A DNA stretch of 46,483 nt from positions 1-46,483 of the forward strand of contig NZ_SSXE01000063.1 in assembly GCF_021699195.1 (NCBI RefSeq). The letters are read 5' to 3'. The first letter of the stretch is position 1, and each line of letters starts with the position of its first letter. This stretch comes from Nonomuraea sp. MG754425. Its GTDB lineage: Bacteria; Actinomycetota; Actinomycetes; Streptosporangiales; Streptosporangiaceae. Below are positions 22,918-30,928 of this stretch, in pieces. The notes under the pieces were generated by a model. It was given only the letters and a program-made list of their open reading frames with translations. It was not told where the DNA came from and searched no databases. Made by a program: the position numbers and the translations under genes.

Positions 22918-23700
22918 TCAAAGTGCTTGTGAGACGGTTGTGACCAACCTCTCGGTCAACGGAGCGTAGTAGCGCGGCAACACGTTGTCGTCAAGCGGCA
23001 CGACCACGTCAAGCTTGCCCTCCGCCTCACCGACGAAGAGCCCGGGGTCGTTGCTGTCGGCGAACGCCACCGTCGGCACACCGGCCTCTCCGGCCGCTCC
23101 CGCCCAGCCGTGGTCGGCGATCACGAGGTCGGGCAGGCCGCCGTCGAGCTCGCCGAGCATGTGCCGCATCGGGTCGGCGTCGTGGGTGTGCACCAGCGCG
23201 CCGCGGTCGTCGAGCATGGCGATGTCCTGGAGGTAACGGATCCGGCGCGGACGCCCGAAACCCGACCCCGCGTACGTCCACCCCTCGGCCGGGGACAGCA
23301 GCCGCGCCCCCTTGCTCGCACAGAGGTCCGCCAGCCGCAGATGCACGGCCAGCAGGCCGGTGGGGTGCCCCGTGGCGAACAGGATGCGCGGCTCAGGTCG
23401 CGCCAGCACCGCGGCGATGCGCTCGGCCATGGCGTCGATCGCGTCGATCGTCAGGTCGGGGTCGATGGTGTCCTGGCCCCAGCGGTGGCCGGGATCGGAG
23501 ACCACGCCGGCCGACTTGGCCATCAGGGCCAGGATGTCGCGGTACGGCCACGGCTGGTCGAAGATCAGCCCCAGCGCGTAGTAGGGGTCGCCGTTGGCCA
23601 GGGAGCTGTAGTGGTCGAGGTTGTTCTCGCGGGGGGTCGCGACATCGCCCGCTATGCGCGTGTGGACAAGGTGATCTCGGAGTTCGTCGCGGCTCAGCAC
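22918..23700 (-). CDS. Phosphatase-like conserved actinobacterial protein
   Basis: Protein of 260 residues of a family common in Streptomyces and relatives and often labelled phosphatase, without known substrate. It has no signal peptide or membrane helix. Conserved-looking segments are FATGHPTGLLAVHLRLADLC, HTHDADPMRHML, VIADHGWAGAAGEAGVPTVAFADSNDP and VVPLDDNVLPRYYAPL. The His/Asp-rich central portion could bind metal, which is inference. The GTG start has AGGAAG upstream. It follows acuC by 42 bp on the same strand, so the two may be co-transcribed. Confidence 0.7.
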   Translation of the reverse strand: MLSRDELRDHLVHTRIAGDVATPRENNLDHYSSLANGDPYYALGLIFDQPWPYRDILALMAKSAGVVSDPGHRWGQDTIDPDLTIDAIDAMAERIAAVLARPEPRILFATGHPTGLLAVHLRLADLCASKGARLLSPAEGWTYAGSGFGRPRRIRYLQDIAMLDDRGALVHTHDADPMRHMLGELDGGLPDLVIADHGWAGAAGEAGVPTVAFADSNDPGLFVGEAEGKLDVVVPLDDNVLPRYYAPLTERLVTTVSQAL

Positions 23701-23742
23701 TGGTTCTTCCTCGTCGGGGAATCGAGGCCGTGCAGCCTCTCG

Positions 23743-24906
23743 TCAGGGCATCGGATCGAGGCCGTGCAGGGGGAACACCGCGTTTCGGGTCGCCATGACC
23801 GCACGGTCAATGGGGTCCGCTGGATCATAACCACCGGACAGGTCACGAAATTCCGGATTGCGGCCGTCGGTCATGGTCAGGGGCGGTGTCTCGCCCGTAC
23901 GCTGCCGTACGAGCTGCCGCCAGTCCGGCCCCGTCGGCGTGGCCGGATCGATCGGATGCCCCGACAGCTCGGCGATCAGGTGCGTCCAGGCCCGCGGCAC
24001 CACCTGGACCAGCTCGTAGCCGCCCCCTCCGGTCGCGATCCACCGCCCGCCCGCCGTCTCGTGCGCCAGCCGGTGCAACGCGGCGTACGCGGCCCGCTGG
24101 CCGTCGACGCTGAGCATCAGGTTGGCCAGGGGGTCGAGGGCGTGGCTGTCGCAGCCGTGCTGGGTCACGAGGATCTCGGGCCCGAACTCGCGCAGCAGCG
24201 GCGGCACGACCGCGTGGAAGGCCCGCAGCCAGCCGGCGTCGCCGCAGCCGGCCGGGAGCGCGACGTTGACGGCCGTGCCGTCGGCGCCGGTCTCGTTCGG
24301 GAAGCCCGTGCCGGGGAACAGCGTGCGGGGGCTCTCGTGCAGGCTGATCGTCAGGACCCTGGGGTCGTCGTAGAACGCGGTCTGCACGCCGTCGCCGTGG
24401 TGGACGTCCACGTCCACGTACGCGACGCGGCTCACGCCCTGCCGCAGCAGCCACGCGATGGCCAGCGCCGGATCGTTGTAGACGCAGAACCCGCTGGCCG
24501 CGGCCGGCATCGCGTGGTGCAGCCCGCCGGCGACGTTGACCGCGTGCTCGGCCGTGCCCTCCCACACCGAGCGGGCGGCGGCCAGGGAAGCCCCGGCGAT
24601 CAGCGCGGACGCCTCGTGCACGCCGGCGAAGGCGGGATTGTCGGTGGTGCCCAGCCCCACGCTCAGGTCGGGACGGCCGTCGGCGGACACCCGCCTGACG
24701 GCCTCGACGTAGGCGCGGTCGTGGACCATGGCCAGCTCGTCGTCGCTCGCGGGAGCGCACCCGGCCACCTCGACCTTGTCGAGCACGCCCAGCTCGCGGG
24801 CCAGCGCCATGGTGAGCTCCACCCGGACGGGCGCGAGCGGATGGCTGGGGCCGAAGTTGTAGGAGGTGAGAGCGTCGTCCCAGATCACCCGTGCCGACCG
24901 GCTCAT
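23743..24906 (-). CDS. acuC: Acetoin utilization protein AcuC / class I HDAC-like deacetylase
   Basis: Zinc-dependent deacetylase-like protein of 387 residues. The HDAC active-site features are present: the tandem histidines in GGLHHAM, the metal site DVDVHHGDGVQ, SLHESPRTLFPGTG, the second metal region QHGCDSHALDPL, and the C-terminal GGGGYE with its tyrosine. In Bacillus, AcuC deacetylates acetyl-CoA synthetase; the same target is possible here but unproven. The ATG has GGAGGG at 6-nt spacing. It diverges from the two-component system across 125 bp. Confidence 0.9.
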   Translation of the reverse strand: MSRSARVIWDDALTSYNFGPSHPLAPVRVELTMALARELGVLDKVEVAGCAPASDDELAMVHDRAYVEAVRRVSADGRPDLSVGLGTTDNPAFAGVHEASALIAGASLAAARSVWEGTAEHAVNVAGGLHHAMPAAASGFCVYNDPALAIAWLLRQGVSRVAYVDVDVHHGDGVQTAFYDDPRVLTISLHESPRTLFPGTGFPNETGADGTAVNVALPAGCGDAGWLRAFHAVVPPLLREFGPEILVTQHGCDSHALDPLANLMLSVDGQRAAYAALHRLAHETAGGRWIATGGGGYELVQVVPRAWTHLIAELSGHPIDPATPTGPDWRQLVRQRTGETPPLTMTDGRNPEFRDLSGGYDPADPIDRAVMATRNAVFPLHGLDPMP

Positions 24907-25018
24907 GCCAAACCCTCCACGTGGTCCCTCGCCTTGCGCCGACGTTACCGCAGCGCAGACGCCCGTCTGAAGCCCGGGTTCGACGCCGCTGCCCCGGCTG
25001 TACCGACATTTCCTGAAC

Positions 25019-25024
25019 TAGGGT
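25019..25024 (+). promoter_or_regulatory. Candidate -10 element for a leaderless histidine kinase mRNA
   Basis: TAGGGT ends 7 bases before the GTG of the kinase gene, the spacing expected if transcription starts at the start codon itself. No Shine-Dalgarno sequence precedes the GTG, and the -35 is not clear. Confidence 0.4.
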
Positions 25025-25031
25025 TGCCAAC

Positions 25032-26096
25032 GTGCGCGCGGCACGGACCCTCATGACGATCGTGCGATTCTTCCGGCGTCCGGCGGTCTTCGACCGGACG
25101 CTGGTGATCGTGCTCGCCGTGCCGGCGGCCGGCGCGATCACCCTGCTGGTCCTCGCGCGCGAGTACGACGGTGTCTGGAGCCCCGTCCACTACCTGCTCG
25201 GCGTGCTCGCGCTGCTCGTGCGCCGCCGCCGGCCGGTGGCGGCGCTCGGCCTGCTGGCCGTGGTGGACGCGGTGTTCCTGCTGACGCACGCCGTGTCCTA
25301 CGTCAACCTGCCCACCTTCATCGCCCTCTACAGCGTCGGCCGCCAAGGAGGCGATCGCGGTCGTGCGCCCGCCGGTGTGGCGGCGCTGTTCTCGGTGGGC
25401 GTTCCCGTGGGCGTCGGGCAGCTCGTGCGGCTCCGGGCCGAACTCGGCGAGCGTGGCAGGCGCGAGGCCGCCGACGCCGCGGTGCGCGCCGAACGGCGGC
25501 GCATCGCCAGGGAGCTGCACGACGTGGTCGCGCACCACATCACCGTGATCAACGCGCTGGTCGGCGGCGCGCGGGCGACGCTGCCGCCGGGGCAGGCCGT
25601 CACCAGGGACGCCCTGGAGAGCGCCGAGCAGACCGCCCGCCAGGCGATGTCGGAGATGCGCCGCCTGCTCGACGTCCTGCGGGCCGACGGCAACGAGGGG
25701 CCCGACGCCGCGACCGGGGTGGGCGCCGACCGGCTGCCCGCGCTGATCAGGGAGGCCGGGTCGGCGGGGCTGCCGGCCACCCTGACCGTGACGGGCGCGG
25801 CCGTGGAGCTGCCCGCCGCCGTCGATCACGCCGTCTACCGGATCGTGCAGGAGGCGCTGACCAACACCCGCAAGCACGCGGCCGGGGCCAGGGCCAGCGT
25901 GCGCCTGGCGTACGGGGCCGCCGCGGTGGAGGTCGAGGTGCTCGACGACGGCGTGGCGAAGAACGGGGGCGCTCCCGGCTTCGGGCTCGGCGGCATGGCC
26001 GAGCGCGTGGCCCTGTGCGGCGGCCGGCTGTCCACCGGTCCCCGTCCCGAAGGAGGATTCCGCGTGCACGCCCGTATCCCGCTGGAGCAAAGATGA
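25032..26096 (+). CDS. Sensor histidine kinase (HisKA_3 / NarL-partner type)
   Basis: Histidine kinase of 354 residues. About four membrane helices lie in the first 135 residues, with hardly any extracytoplasmic sensor domain. The dimerisation/phosphoacceptor box ERRRIARELHDVVAHHITVI contains His163. The ATP-binding domain has VYRIVQEALTNTRKHA (N-box), VLDDG and GFGLGGMAERV (G-box). It should phosphorylate the response regulator encoded next, with which it overlaps by 4 nt. The ATP-binding domain is complete. The start GTG lacks a ribosome site and may be leaderless; an ATG at 25053 is an alternative. Confidence 0.92.
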   Translation: MRAARTLMTIVRFFRRPAVFDRTLVIVLAVPAAGAITLLVLAREYDGVWSPVHYLLGVLALLVRRRRPVAALGLLAVVDAVFLLTHAVSYVNLPTFIALYSVGRQGGDRGRAPAGVAALFSVGVPVGVGQLVRLRAELGERGRREAADAAVRAERRRIARELHDVVAHHITVINALVGGARATLPPGQAVTRDALESAEQTARQAMSEMRRLLDVLRADGNEGPDAATGVGADRLPALIREAGSAGLPATLTVTGAAVELPAAVDHAVYRIVQEALTNTRKHAAGARASVRLAYGAAAVEVEVLDDGVAKNGGAPGFGLGGMAERVALCGGRLSTGPRPEGGFRVHARIPLEQR

Positions 26097-26746
26097 TCAC
26101 GGTTCTGCTCGTGGACGACCACGCGCTGGTGCGCATGGGCTTCCGGCTCATGCTCGACGCGCAGCCCGACATCGATGTCGTCGGCGAGGCCGGGGACGGC
26201 GAGGGGGCGGTGGAGCTGAGCAGGCGGCTGCGCCCCGGCGTGGTGCTGATGGACCTGCACATGCCGGGCATGGACGGCGTGCGCGCGACCGAGCTGATCA
26301 CCGCGGAGCTGCCGGGCGTGCGGGTGCTCGCGCTGAGCACGTTCGACCTGGACGAGAACGTGGTCGCGGCGCTGCGGGCGGGCGCCGCCGGCTTCCTGCC
26401 CAAGGACGTCTCCCCCGAGGAGCTGATCGAGGGCGTCCGCGTCGTGCACCGCGGCGAGTCGGCCGTGGCCCCGCGCCTGCTGACCCGGCTCATCGGCACG
26501 TTCGTCCGCGGCCCGGCCTCGCGTTCGGCGCCCGCCGCGCTCTCGGGGCTCACGGAGCGCGAGCGGGAGATCCTCGTGCTCATCGCCCGCGGCCGGTCGA
26601 ACGCGGAGATCGCCGCGGGCCTGGCCGTCTCCCCCTCGACCGTGAAGAACCACGTGACGAGCCTGTTCGCGAAGATCGGCGTCAGGGACCGCGCGCAGGC
26701 CGTGATCATCGCTTACGAGGCGGCGCTGATCCACCCTGGAGAGTAG
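26093..26746 (+). CDS. LuxR/NarL-family response regulator
   Basis: Response regulator of 217 residues. The receiver domain (1-120) has the acidic pair DDH near residue 8, phosphoacceptor Asp54 in VVLMDLHMPGMDG, and the conserved Lys in FLPKDVSP. The C-terminal LuxR HTH reads LTEREREILVLIARGRSNAEIAAGLAVSPSTVKNHVTSLFAKIGVRDR. The ATG overlaps the kinase stop (ATGA). The ABC transporter genes begin 80 bp downstream and are the probable target, a common kinase-regulator-drug-transporter arrangement in actinobacteria. Confidence 0.93.
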   Translation: MITVLLVDDHALVRMGFRLMLDAQPDIDVVGEAGDGEGAVELSRRLRPGVVLMDLHMPGMDGVRATELITAELPGVRVLALSTFDLDENVVAALRAGAAGFLPKDVSPEELIEGVRVVHRGESAVAPRLLTRLIGTFVRGPASRSAPAALSGLTEREREILVLIARGRSNAEIAAGLAVSPSTVKNHVTSLFAKIGVRDRAQAVIIAYEAALIHPGE

Positions 26747-26826
26747 GACCACGGTCCTAGACGCCCGTCCGGCGAACGGTTCCCGGGCAGGAAGAAACCC
26801 GGCGTACCGGACGGCACGCTGGGATC

Positions 26827-27717
26827 ATGACCGCGATTCGGGCAACGAACCTGAGCAAGCGCTACGGCGGCACCCTGGCCGTGGCTGACCTGACGTTCGA
26901 CGTCGAGCCCGGTCGGGTGACCGGCTTCCTCGGCCCCAACGGCGCCGGGAAATCAACCACGATGCGTATGGTCCTCGGCCTCGACCACCCCTCGGGCGGC
27001 TCGGTGCTCGTGGACGGACGACCGTACGCGGAGCTGCGGCACCCGCTCCGCAAGGTGGGCGCGCTGCTGGACGCCAAGGCCGTGCACGGCGGGCGCAGCG
27101 CCCGCAACCACCTGCTCGCCATCGCGCAGAGCAACGGCATCCCGGCCGCCCGCGTGGCGGAGGTGCTGGCGGCCGTCGGCCTGAGCGAGGTGGCCAGGCG
27201 ACGCGTCGGCGGGTTCTCGCTGGGCATGGCGCAGCGGCTGGGCATCGCCGCGGCGCTGCTCGGCGATCCGGAGATCCTGCTGTTCGACGAGCCGGTCAAC
27301 GGGCTCGACCCCGACGGCATCCTGTGGATCCGCACGTTCATGCGCGACCTGGCGGCCGAGGGGCGGACGGTGTTCGTCTCCAGCCACCTGATGAGCGAGA
27401 TGGCGCAGACCGCCGACCACCTGATCGTCATCGGCAAGGGCCGGCTGATCGCCGACACGAGCGTCGGGGAGTTCATCGGACGCAGCTCCCAGGGCTACGT
27501 ACGGGTCCGCTCGCCCCGCCTGGCCGAGGTGTCCGACCTGGTCAAGGTCGGCGAACTGCACCCCGACCACCTGCGCGTGACCGGCCTGAGCACGCTCGAG
27601 ATCGGCACCATGACCGCGCGGGCCGGCATCCCGCTGGAAGAGCTGACGTTCGTGCAGCCCTCGCTCGAAGCCGCCTACATGGAACTGACCAAGGACAGTC
27701 TGGAGTTCTCCGCATGA
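26827..27717 (+). CDS. ABC transporter ATP-binding protein
   Basis: ATPase of 296 residues of the CcmA/DrrA multidrug-export type. Walker A is GPNGAGKSTT, the signature is GFSLGMAQRLGI (a relaxed LSGGQ), Walker B is ILLFDEPVNGLDPDG, and the switch histidine is in VFVSSHLMSE. A C-terminal segment of about 80 residues follows the ATPase core. It overlaps the permease by 4 nt. It probably exports an antibiotic, lipid or peptide from the cytoplasm in response to the upstream two-component system. Confidence 0.9.
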   Translation: MTAIRATNLSKRYGGTLAVADLTFDVEPGRVTGFLGPNGAGKSTTMRMVLGLDHPSGGSVLVDGRPYAELRHPLRKVGALLDAKAVHGGRSARNHLLAIAQSNGIPAARVAEVLAAVGLSEVARRRVGGFSLGMAQRLGIAAALLGDPEILLFDEPVNGLDPDGILWIRTFMRDLAAEGRTVFVSSHLMSEMAQTADHLIVIGKGRLIADTSVGEFIGRSSQGYVRVRSPRLAEVSDLVKVGELHPDHLRVTGLSTLEIGTMTARAGIPLEELTFVQPSLEAAYMELTKDSLEFSA

Positions 27718-28460
27718 TCGACATCCTCCGGTCCGAATGGACGAAGATCCGCTCGGTGCGCTCGACGGTCTGGACGCTGGTGGTCACCGCCTTCCTGATG
27801 GTCGGCCTCGCCGTCGCGTTCGGCTTCGCGGCCAAGGGCTCCGCCGGCGGGGAGCCCGTTCCCGGCGACGCCGCGACCATGATGAGCATGGCGGGCGTCA
27901 TGGTGGCCTCGCTGTCCATGGCCGCGCTGGGCGTGCTGGTGATCTCCAGCGAGTACCGCACCGGCGGCATCCGCACCTCGCTCATGGCCGTGCCGAAGCG
28001 CATGAGCCTGCTCACCGGCAAGATCGCGGTCTTCACCGCGACGGCGCTGGTCACCTCCCTGCTCGCGGCGTCCGCCGCCATGCTGGCGGGCCTGCTGATC
28101 ACGCAGCCGCCGTCCCTCGACATGGGGGACGTGCTGCGCTCCGTGCTCGGGGCGAGCCTCTACCTGACCGCGTGCGGCCTGTTCGGGCTGGGTCTGGGCA
28201 CGCTGATCAGGCACACGCCGGGGGCCATGGTGTCGGTCATCGCGCTGATCACGGTGCTGCCCCCGATCACCGTCCAGCTCCCCGGGCAGTGGGGCAGGAC
28301 GGTGAGCGAGTTCTTCACCACCAACGCGGGCATGCTCATCGTGATCCCGCCGCGCGGCGACAGCACGCTGGGGCCGTGGAGCGGGTTCGGCGTCTACCTG
28401 GTCTGGATCGCCGTCCCCCTGATCGTGGGCGCCGTCGCCATGCGGCGACGCGACGCCTGA
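27714..28460 (+). CDS. ABC transporter permease (ABC-2 type)
   Basis: Membrane subunit of 248 residues with about six helices, starting MIDILRSEWTKIRSVRSTVWT, a sequence typical of actinobacterial ABC-2 permeases (Ser-Glu-Trp-x-Lys-x-Arg near the N-terminus). The cytoplasmic loop SSEYRTGGIRTSLMAVPKR is also family-typical. It pairs with the ATPase encoded just upstream (ATGA overlap), probably as a homodimeric permease. Substrate unknown. It converges on proC. Confidence 0.88.
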   Translation: MIDILRSEWTKIRSVRSTVWTLVVTAFLMVGLAVAFGFAAKGSAGGEPVPGDAATMMSMAGVMVASLSMAALGVLVISSEYRTGGIRTSLMAVPKRMSLLTGKIAVFTATALVTSLLAASAAMLAGLLITQPPSLDMGDVLRSVLGASLYLTACGLFGLGLGTLIRHTPGAMVSVIALITVLPPITVQLPGQWGRTVSEFFTTNAGMLIVIPPRGDSTLGPWSGFGVYLVWIAVPLIVGAVAMRRRDA

Positions 28461-28483
28461 CCGGCCCGAAGCGGCAGCCGGAC

Positions 28484-28506
28484 GCGACCGGCGGCGCGGC
28501 GGTCGC
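28484..28506. terminator. Possible bidirectional hairpin between the permease gene and proC
   Basis: GCGACCG (28484-28490) and CGGTCGC (28500-28506) pair around a 9-nt loop in the 57-bp gap between two converging genes. Confidence 0.4.
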
Positions 28507-28517
28507 CGGGAGGCCCC

Positions 28518-29312
28518 TCAGCCGGAGGCGAGCTGCCGGCCGCGGTCGCGCGCGGCCTCGATGGCGGCGAGGAACGCCGCCCGGACGCTGTGGCGCTCCA
28601 ACTCGGCGATCGCCGCGATCGTCGTGCCGCCAGGAGAGGTGACGGCCTCGCGCAGGATCACCGGGTGCTCCCCCGAGTCGCGCAGCATGATCGCCGCCCC
28701 CACGATCGACTGGGTGACCATGTCGAGCGCGGCCGAGCGCGGCATGCCGAGCAGGATCCCCGCGTCGACCATGGCCTCGACCAGGTAGAAGAAGTAGGCG
28801 GGCCCGCTCCCGGACAGCGCGGTCGCGGCGTCCTGCTGCGACTCGGGGATGCGCAGCACCTTGCCGACCGGCCGCAGCAGCCCCTCGGTCAGCTTCAGGT
28901 GCTCCTCGCCCGCGTACGACCCCGCCGAGATCACGCTCATCGCCTCGTCGAAGCGGATCGGGGTGTTGGACATCACCCGCACCACTGGCACCTCGACCCC
29001 GAGCCGCTGCTCGACGAAGGACGTGGTGATGCCGGCCGCCGCGCTGATCACCAGCCGCTCGGCGGGCACGTAGGGGGCGATCTCCGCCAGCAGCGTGCCC
29101 ATGTCCTGGGGCTTGACCGCCAGGACGAGCGTGTCGGCCATCTTGGCGGCCTCCGGGTTGGACACCGTGCGCACGCCGTACGTGCGGCGCAGCGCCTCGG
29201 CCCGCTCGTCCCTGCGGGTGGTCGCCACGATGTCGTCCGGCTCGAACCCGGCGCGCAGCAGCCCGGACAGCAGCGCCTCGCCCATCTTGCCCGTGCCCAG
29301 AATCGCGATCAT
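28518..29312 (-). CDS. proC: Pyrroline-5-carboxylate reductase
   Basis: Last enzyme of proline synthesis, 264 residues, reducing pyrroline-5-carboxylate with NAD(P)H. It has the N-terminal Rossmann motif ILGTGKMGEALLSGLL and the C-terminal proC signature around SPGGTTIAAIAELER, with ALSGSGPAYFFYLVEAM in the substrate/dimer region. The ATG is preceded by GAGAGG. It lies 45 bp downstream of a proline dehydrogenase gene on the same strand, so opposite steps of proline metabolism sit in one transcription unit, as often in actinobacteria. Confidence 0.95.
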   Translation of the reverse strand: MIAILGTGKMGEALLSGLLRAGFEPDDIVATTRRDERAEALRRTYGVRTVSNPEAAKMADTLVLAVKPQDMGTLLAEIAPYVPAERLVISAAAGITTSFVEQRLGVEVPVVRVMSNTPIRFDEAMSVISAGSYAGEEHLKLTEGLLRPVGKVLRIPESQQDAATALSGSGPAYFFYLVEAMVDAGILLGMPRSAALDMVTQSIVGAAIMLRDSGEHPVILREAVTSPGGTTIAAIAELERHSVRAAFLAAIEAARDRGRQLASG

Positions 29313-29357
29313 TTCGGCCTCTCGAACGAAGTGGACGCTGGCCTGGCAGCCTATCGG

Positions 29358-30239
29358 CTAGTGGCGCGAGATCAGCGAGCGCAGGAAGAAGGCCAGGTTG
29401 CGGGGACGTTCGGCCAGGCGGCGCATGAGGTAGGCGTACCAGTCGGAGCCGTAGGGGACGTAGACGCGCACCCGCGCGCCCAGCCCGGCCAGGCGGGCCT
29501 GCTCGTCGGGGCGCACACCGTAGAGCATCTGGTACTCGAAGCCGGTCGCGTCGCGGCCGTCGAGCACGGCCAGCGCGGAGGCGATGCGCAGCAGCTTGGG
29601 GTCGTGCGTGGCGACCATGGGGTAGCCGGTGCCGGCCATGAGGATCTTCAGGCACCGGACGAAGGAGCGGTCGATGTCGGCGGGCCTGGCGTAACCGCCC
29701 GGCGCGGTGTAGGCCCCCTTGCACAACCGCACGCGGGCCCCGCCGAGCTTCTCGCAGCGGTCGAGCGAGTCCGGCAGGTACGCCTGCACCACCACGCCCA
29801 CGCCGGGATGTTCCCTGCGCAGGGCGGCGTGCACGGCGTGCAGCCCGGGGATCGTGTCGTGCTCCTCGGCGTCGAGCGTCACGGTGACGTCCTTCTCGGC
29901 GGCGGCGGCGCAGATGGCGGCGGCGTTCGCGGTGGCCAGCCGCCGTGACTGGCGCAGGCCCAGCGCGGTGAGCTTGACCGACACGTCGGAGCCGGCGGGC
30001 AGCAGGCCGAGCAGCGACACGTAGGAGGCGACGGCCGCCTCGGCCCGCGCGGGGTCGGTGACGTCCTCGCCGAGGTGATCGACGCTGACCAGTAATCCGT
30101 CGCGGGTCAGCGCGCCGACCACGGCCCCGATGTCGTCGGCGACGTAGCGCCTGACCACGTCCGCGGTCAGCGGTGAGGTGGTGACGAGCCGCTCGGCGCG
30201 CCGGCTCTTCGAAAGGGCGAGCATGGCCTGTCGGAGCAC
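29358..30239 (-). CDS. Proline dehydrogenase
   Basis: FAD-dependent enzyme of 293 residues that oxidises proline to pyrroline-5-carboxylate and passes electrons to the membrane quinone pool. It is the monofunctional PutA-like form. Markers are VTLDAEEHDTI, VVVQAYL, RVRLCKGAY, YPMVATHDPKL, FEYQMLYGVR and the C-terminal YGSDWYAYLMRRLAERP. The GTG at 30239 fits alignment with Streptomyces enzymes beginning MLGPVILAASRS and lies 7 bases after TAGTGT, a possible -10, suggesting a leaderless mRNA. GTG at 30248 is an alternative start. It diverges from the lipoprotein gene with only 54 bp between them. Confidence 0.92.
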   Translation of the reverse strand: MLRQAMLALSKSRRAERLVTTSPLTADVVRRYVADDIGAVVGALTRDGLLVSVDHLGEDVTDPARAEAAVASYVSLLGLLPAGSDVSVKLTALGLRQSRRLATANAAAICAAAAEKDVTVTLDAEEHDTIPGLHAVHAALRREHPGVGVVVQAYLPDSLDRCEKLGGARVRLCKGAYTAPGGYARPADIDRSFVRCLKILMAGTGYPMVATHDPKLLRIASALAVLDGRDATGFEYQMLYGVRPDEQARLAGLGARVRVYVPYGSDWYAYLMRRLAERPRNLAFFLRSLISRH

Positions 30240-30293
30240 GCGAACCACACTAGCCACCTGAACCGCCGGGCGGTGGGATCCGTCGTATGGGGT

Positions 30294-30788
30294 ATGCGGA
30301 CAATGACAGCGACTCTCCTGGCCGGTTCTCTGGCACTCGCCACGGCCTGCGGCACGGCCCCGCCGACCGAGCGGGCCTCCGCCTCGGTCCCCGCCAAGCC
30401 CCCGGCCGTCTCGAACCCGGGCGTCTCGAACCCGGCTGTGTCGGTGCCGGTCACGACCACTCCGCCGAACGCCCCGGAGGAGGGTCCCAAGCCGGTCAAG
30501 CCGACGGGCGACGCCATCAACGTCCACAAGATCCGCTGGACCCAGGCCAAGGCGGTCTCGAAGGGCAAGAAGGTGCGGCTCACCTGGTGGTCCGGGGTGG
30601 AGCCGTGCACGGTCCTCGACAAGGTCAAGGTGAAGGAGACCTCGAAGAGGGTCACGATCACCCTGTACGAGGGCACCTCGCCGAAGGCGCGGAACATGTC
30701 GTGCATCATGATCGCGATCGAGAAGACCACGACGGTCAAGCTGAAGAAGCCCCTGGGCACGCGCAAGATCGTGGACGGCGCGAAGTAG
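30294..30788 (+). CDS. Predicted secreted lipoprotein, unknown function
   Basis: Protein of 164 residues with a short signal ending LATAC (lipidated Cys at about residue 19). A Pro/Ser/Val-rich linker follows with a small tandem repeat SNPGVSNPAVSVPV. The C-terminal half is basic and beta-rich (KVRLTWWSGVEPCTVLDKVKVKE, VTITLYEGTSP, CIMIAI) and contains two cysteines that could pair. No known domain is recognised. Similar small lipoproteins occur singly in actinobacteria. The ATG at 30294 is the start nearest the hydrophobic segment; no clear ribosome site. Confidence 0.7.
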   Translation: MRTMTATLLAGSLALATACGTAPPTERASASVPAKPPAVSNPGVSNPAVSVPVTTTPPNAPEEGPKPVKPTGDAINVHKIRWTQAKAVSKGKKVRLTWWSGVEPCTVLDKVKVKETSKRVTITLYEGTSPKARNMSCIMIAIEKTTTVKLKKPLGTRKIVDGAK

Positions 30789-30837
30789 AACCCCAAGTAG
30801 CGACAAATTGGGATATGTCCACTTACGGACAACCCCA

Positions 30838-30873
30838 GTGACAAATGATCGATTTGTTGCGATACATCGATCA
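30838..30873 (+). promoter_or_regulatory. Promoter with two overlapping palindromes before the GSDH gene
   Basis: GTGACA (30838-30843), 17 nt, GATACA (30861-30866) is a good promoter candidate. Two perfect inverted repeats overlap it: ACAAAT-N5-ATTTGT (30841-30857) in the spacer, and TGATCGAT-N12-ATCGATCA (30846-30873), whose half-sites are centred two helical turns apart and enclose the -10 and probable start. Further upstream TGTCC-N6-GGACA (30816-30831) is a third symmetric element. This suggests regulation by one or two dimeric proteins. Confidence 0.55.
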
Positions 30874-30928
30874 GAGCACCGTGGCGCGGGGGCGCCGGTG
30901 GTGATGTCACGCTCCAATGGGGGGACCC

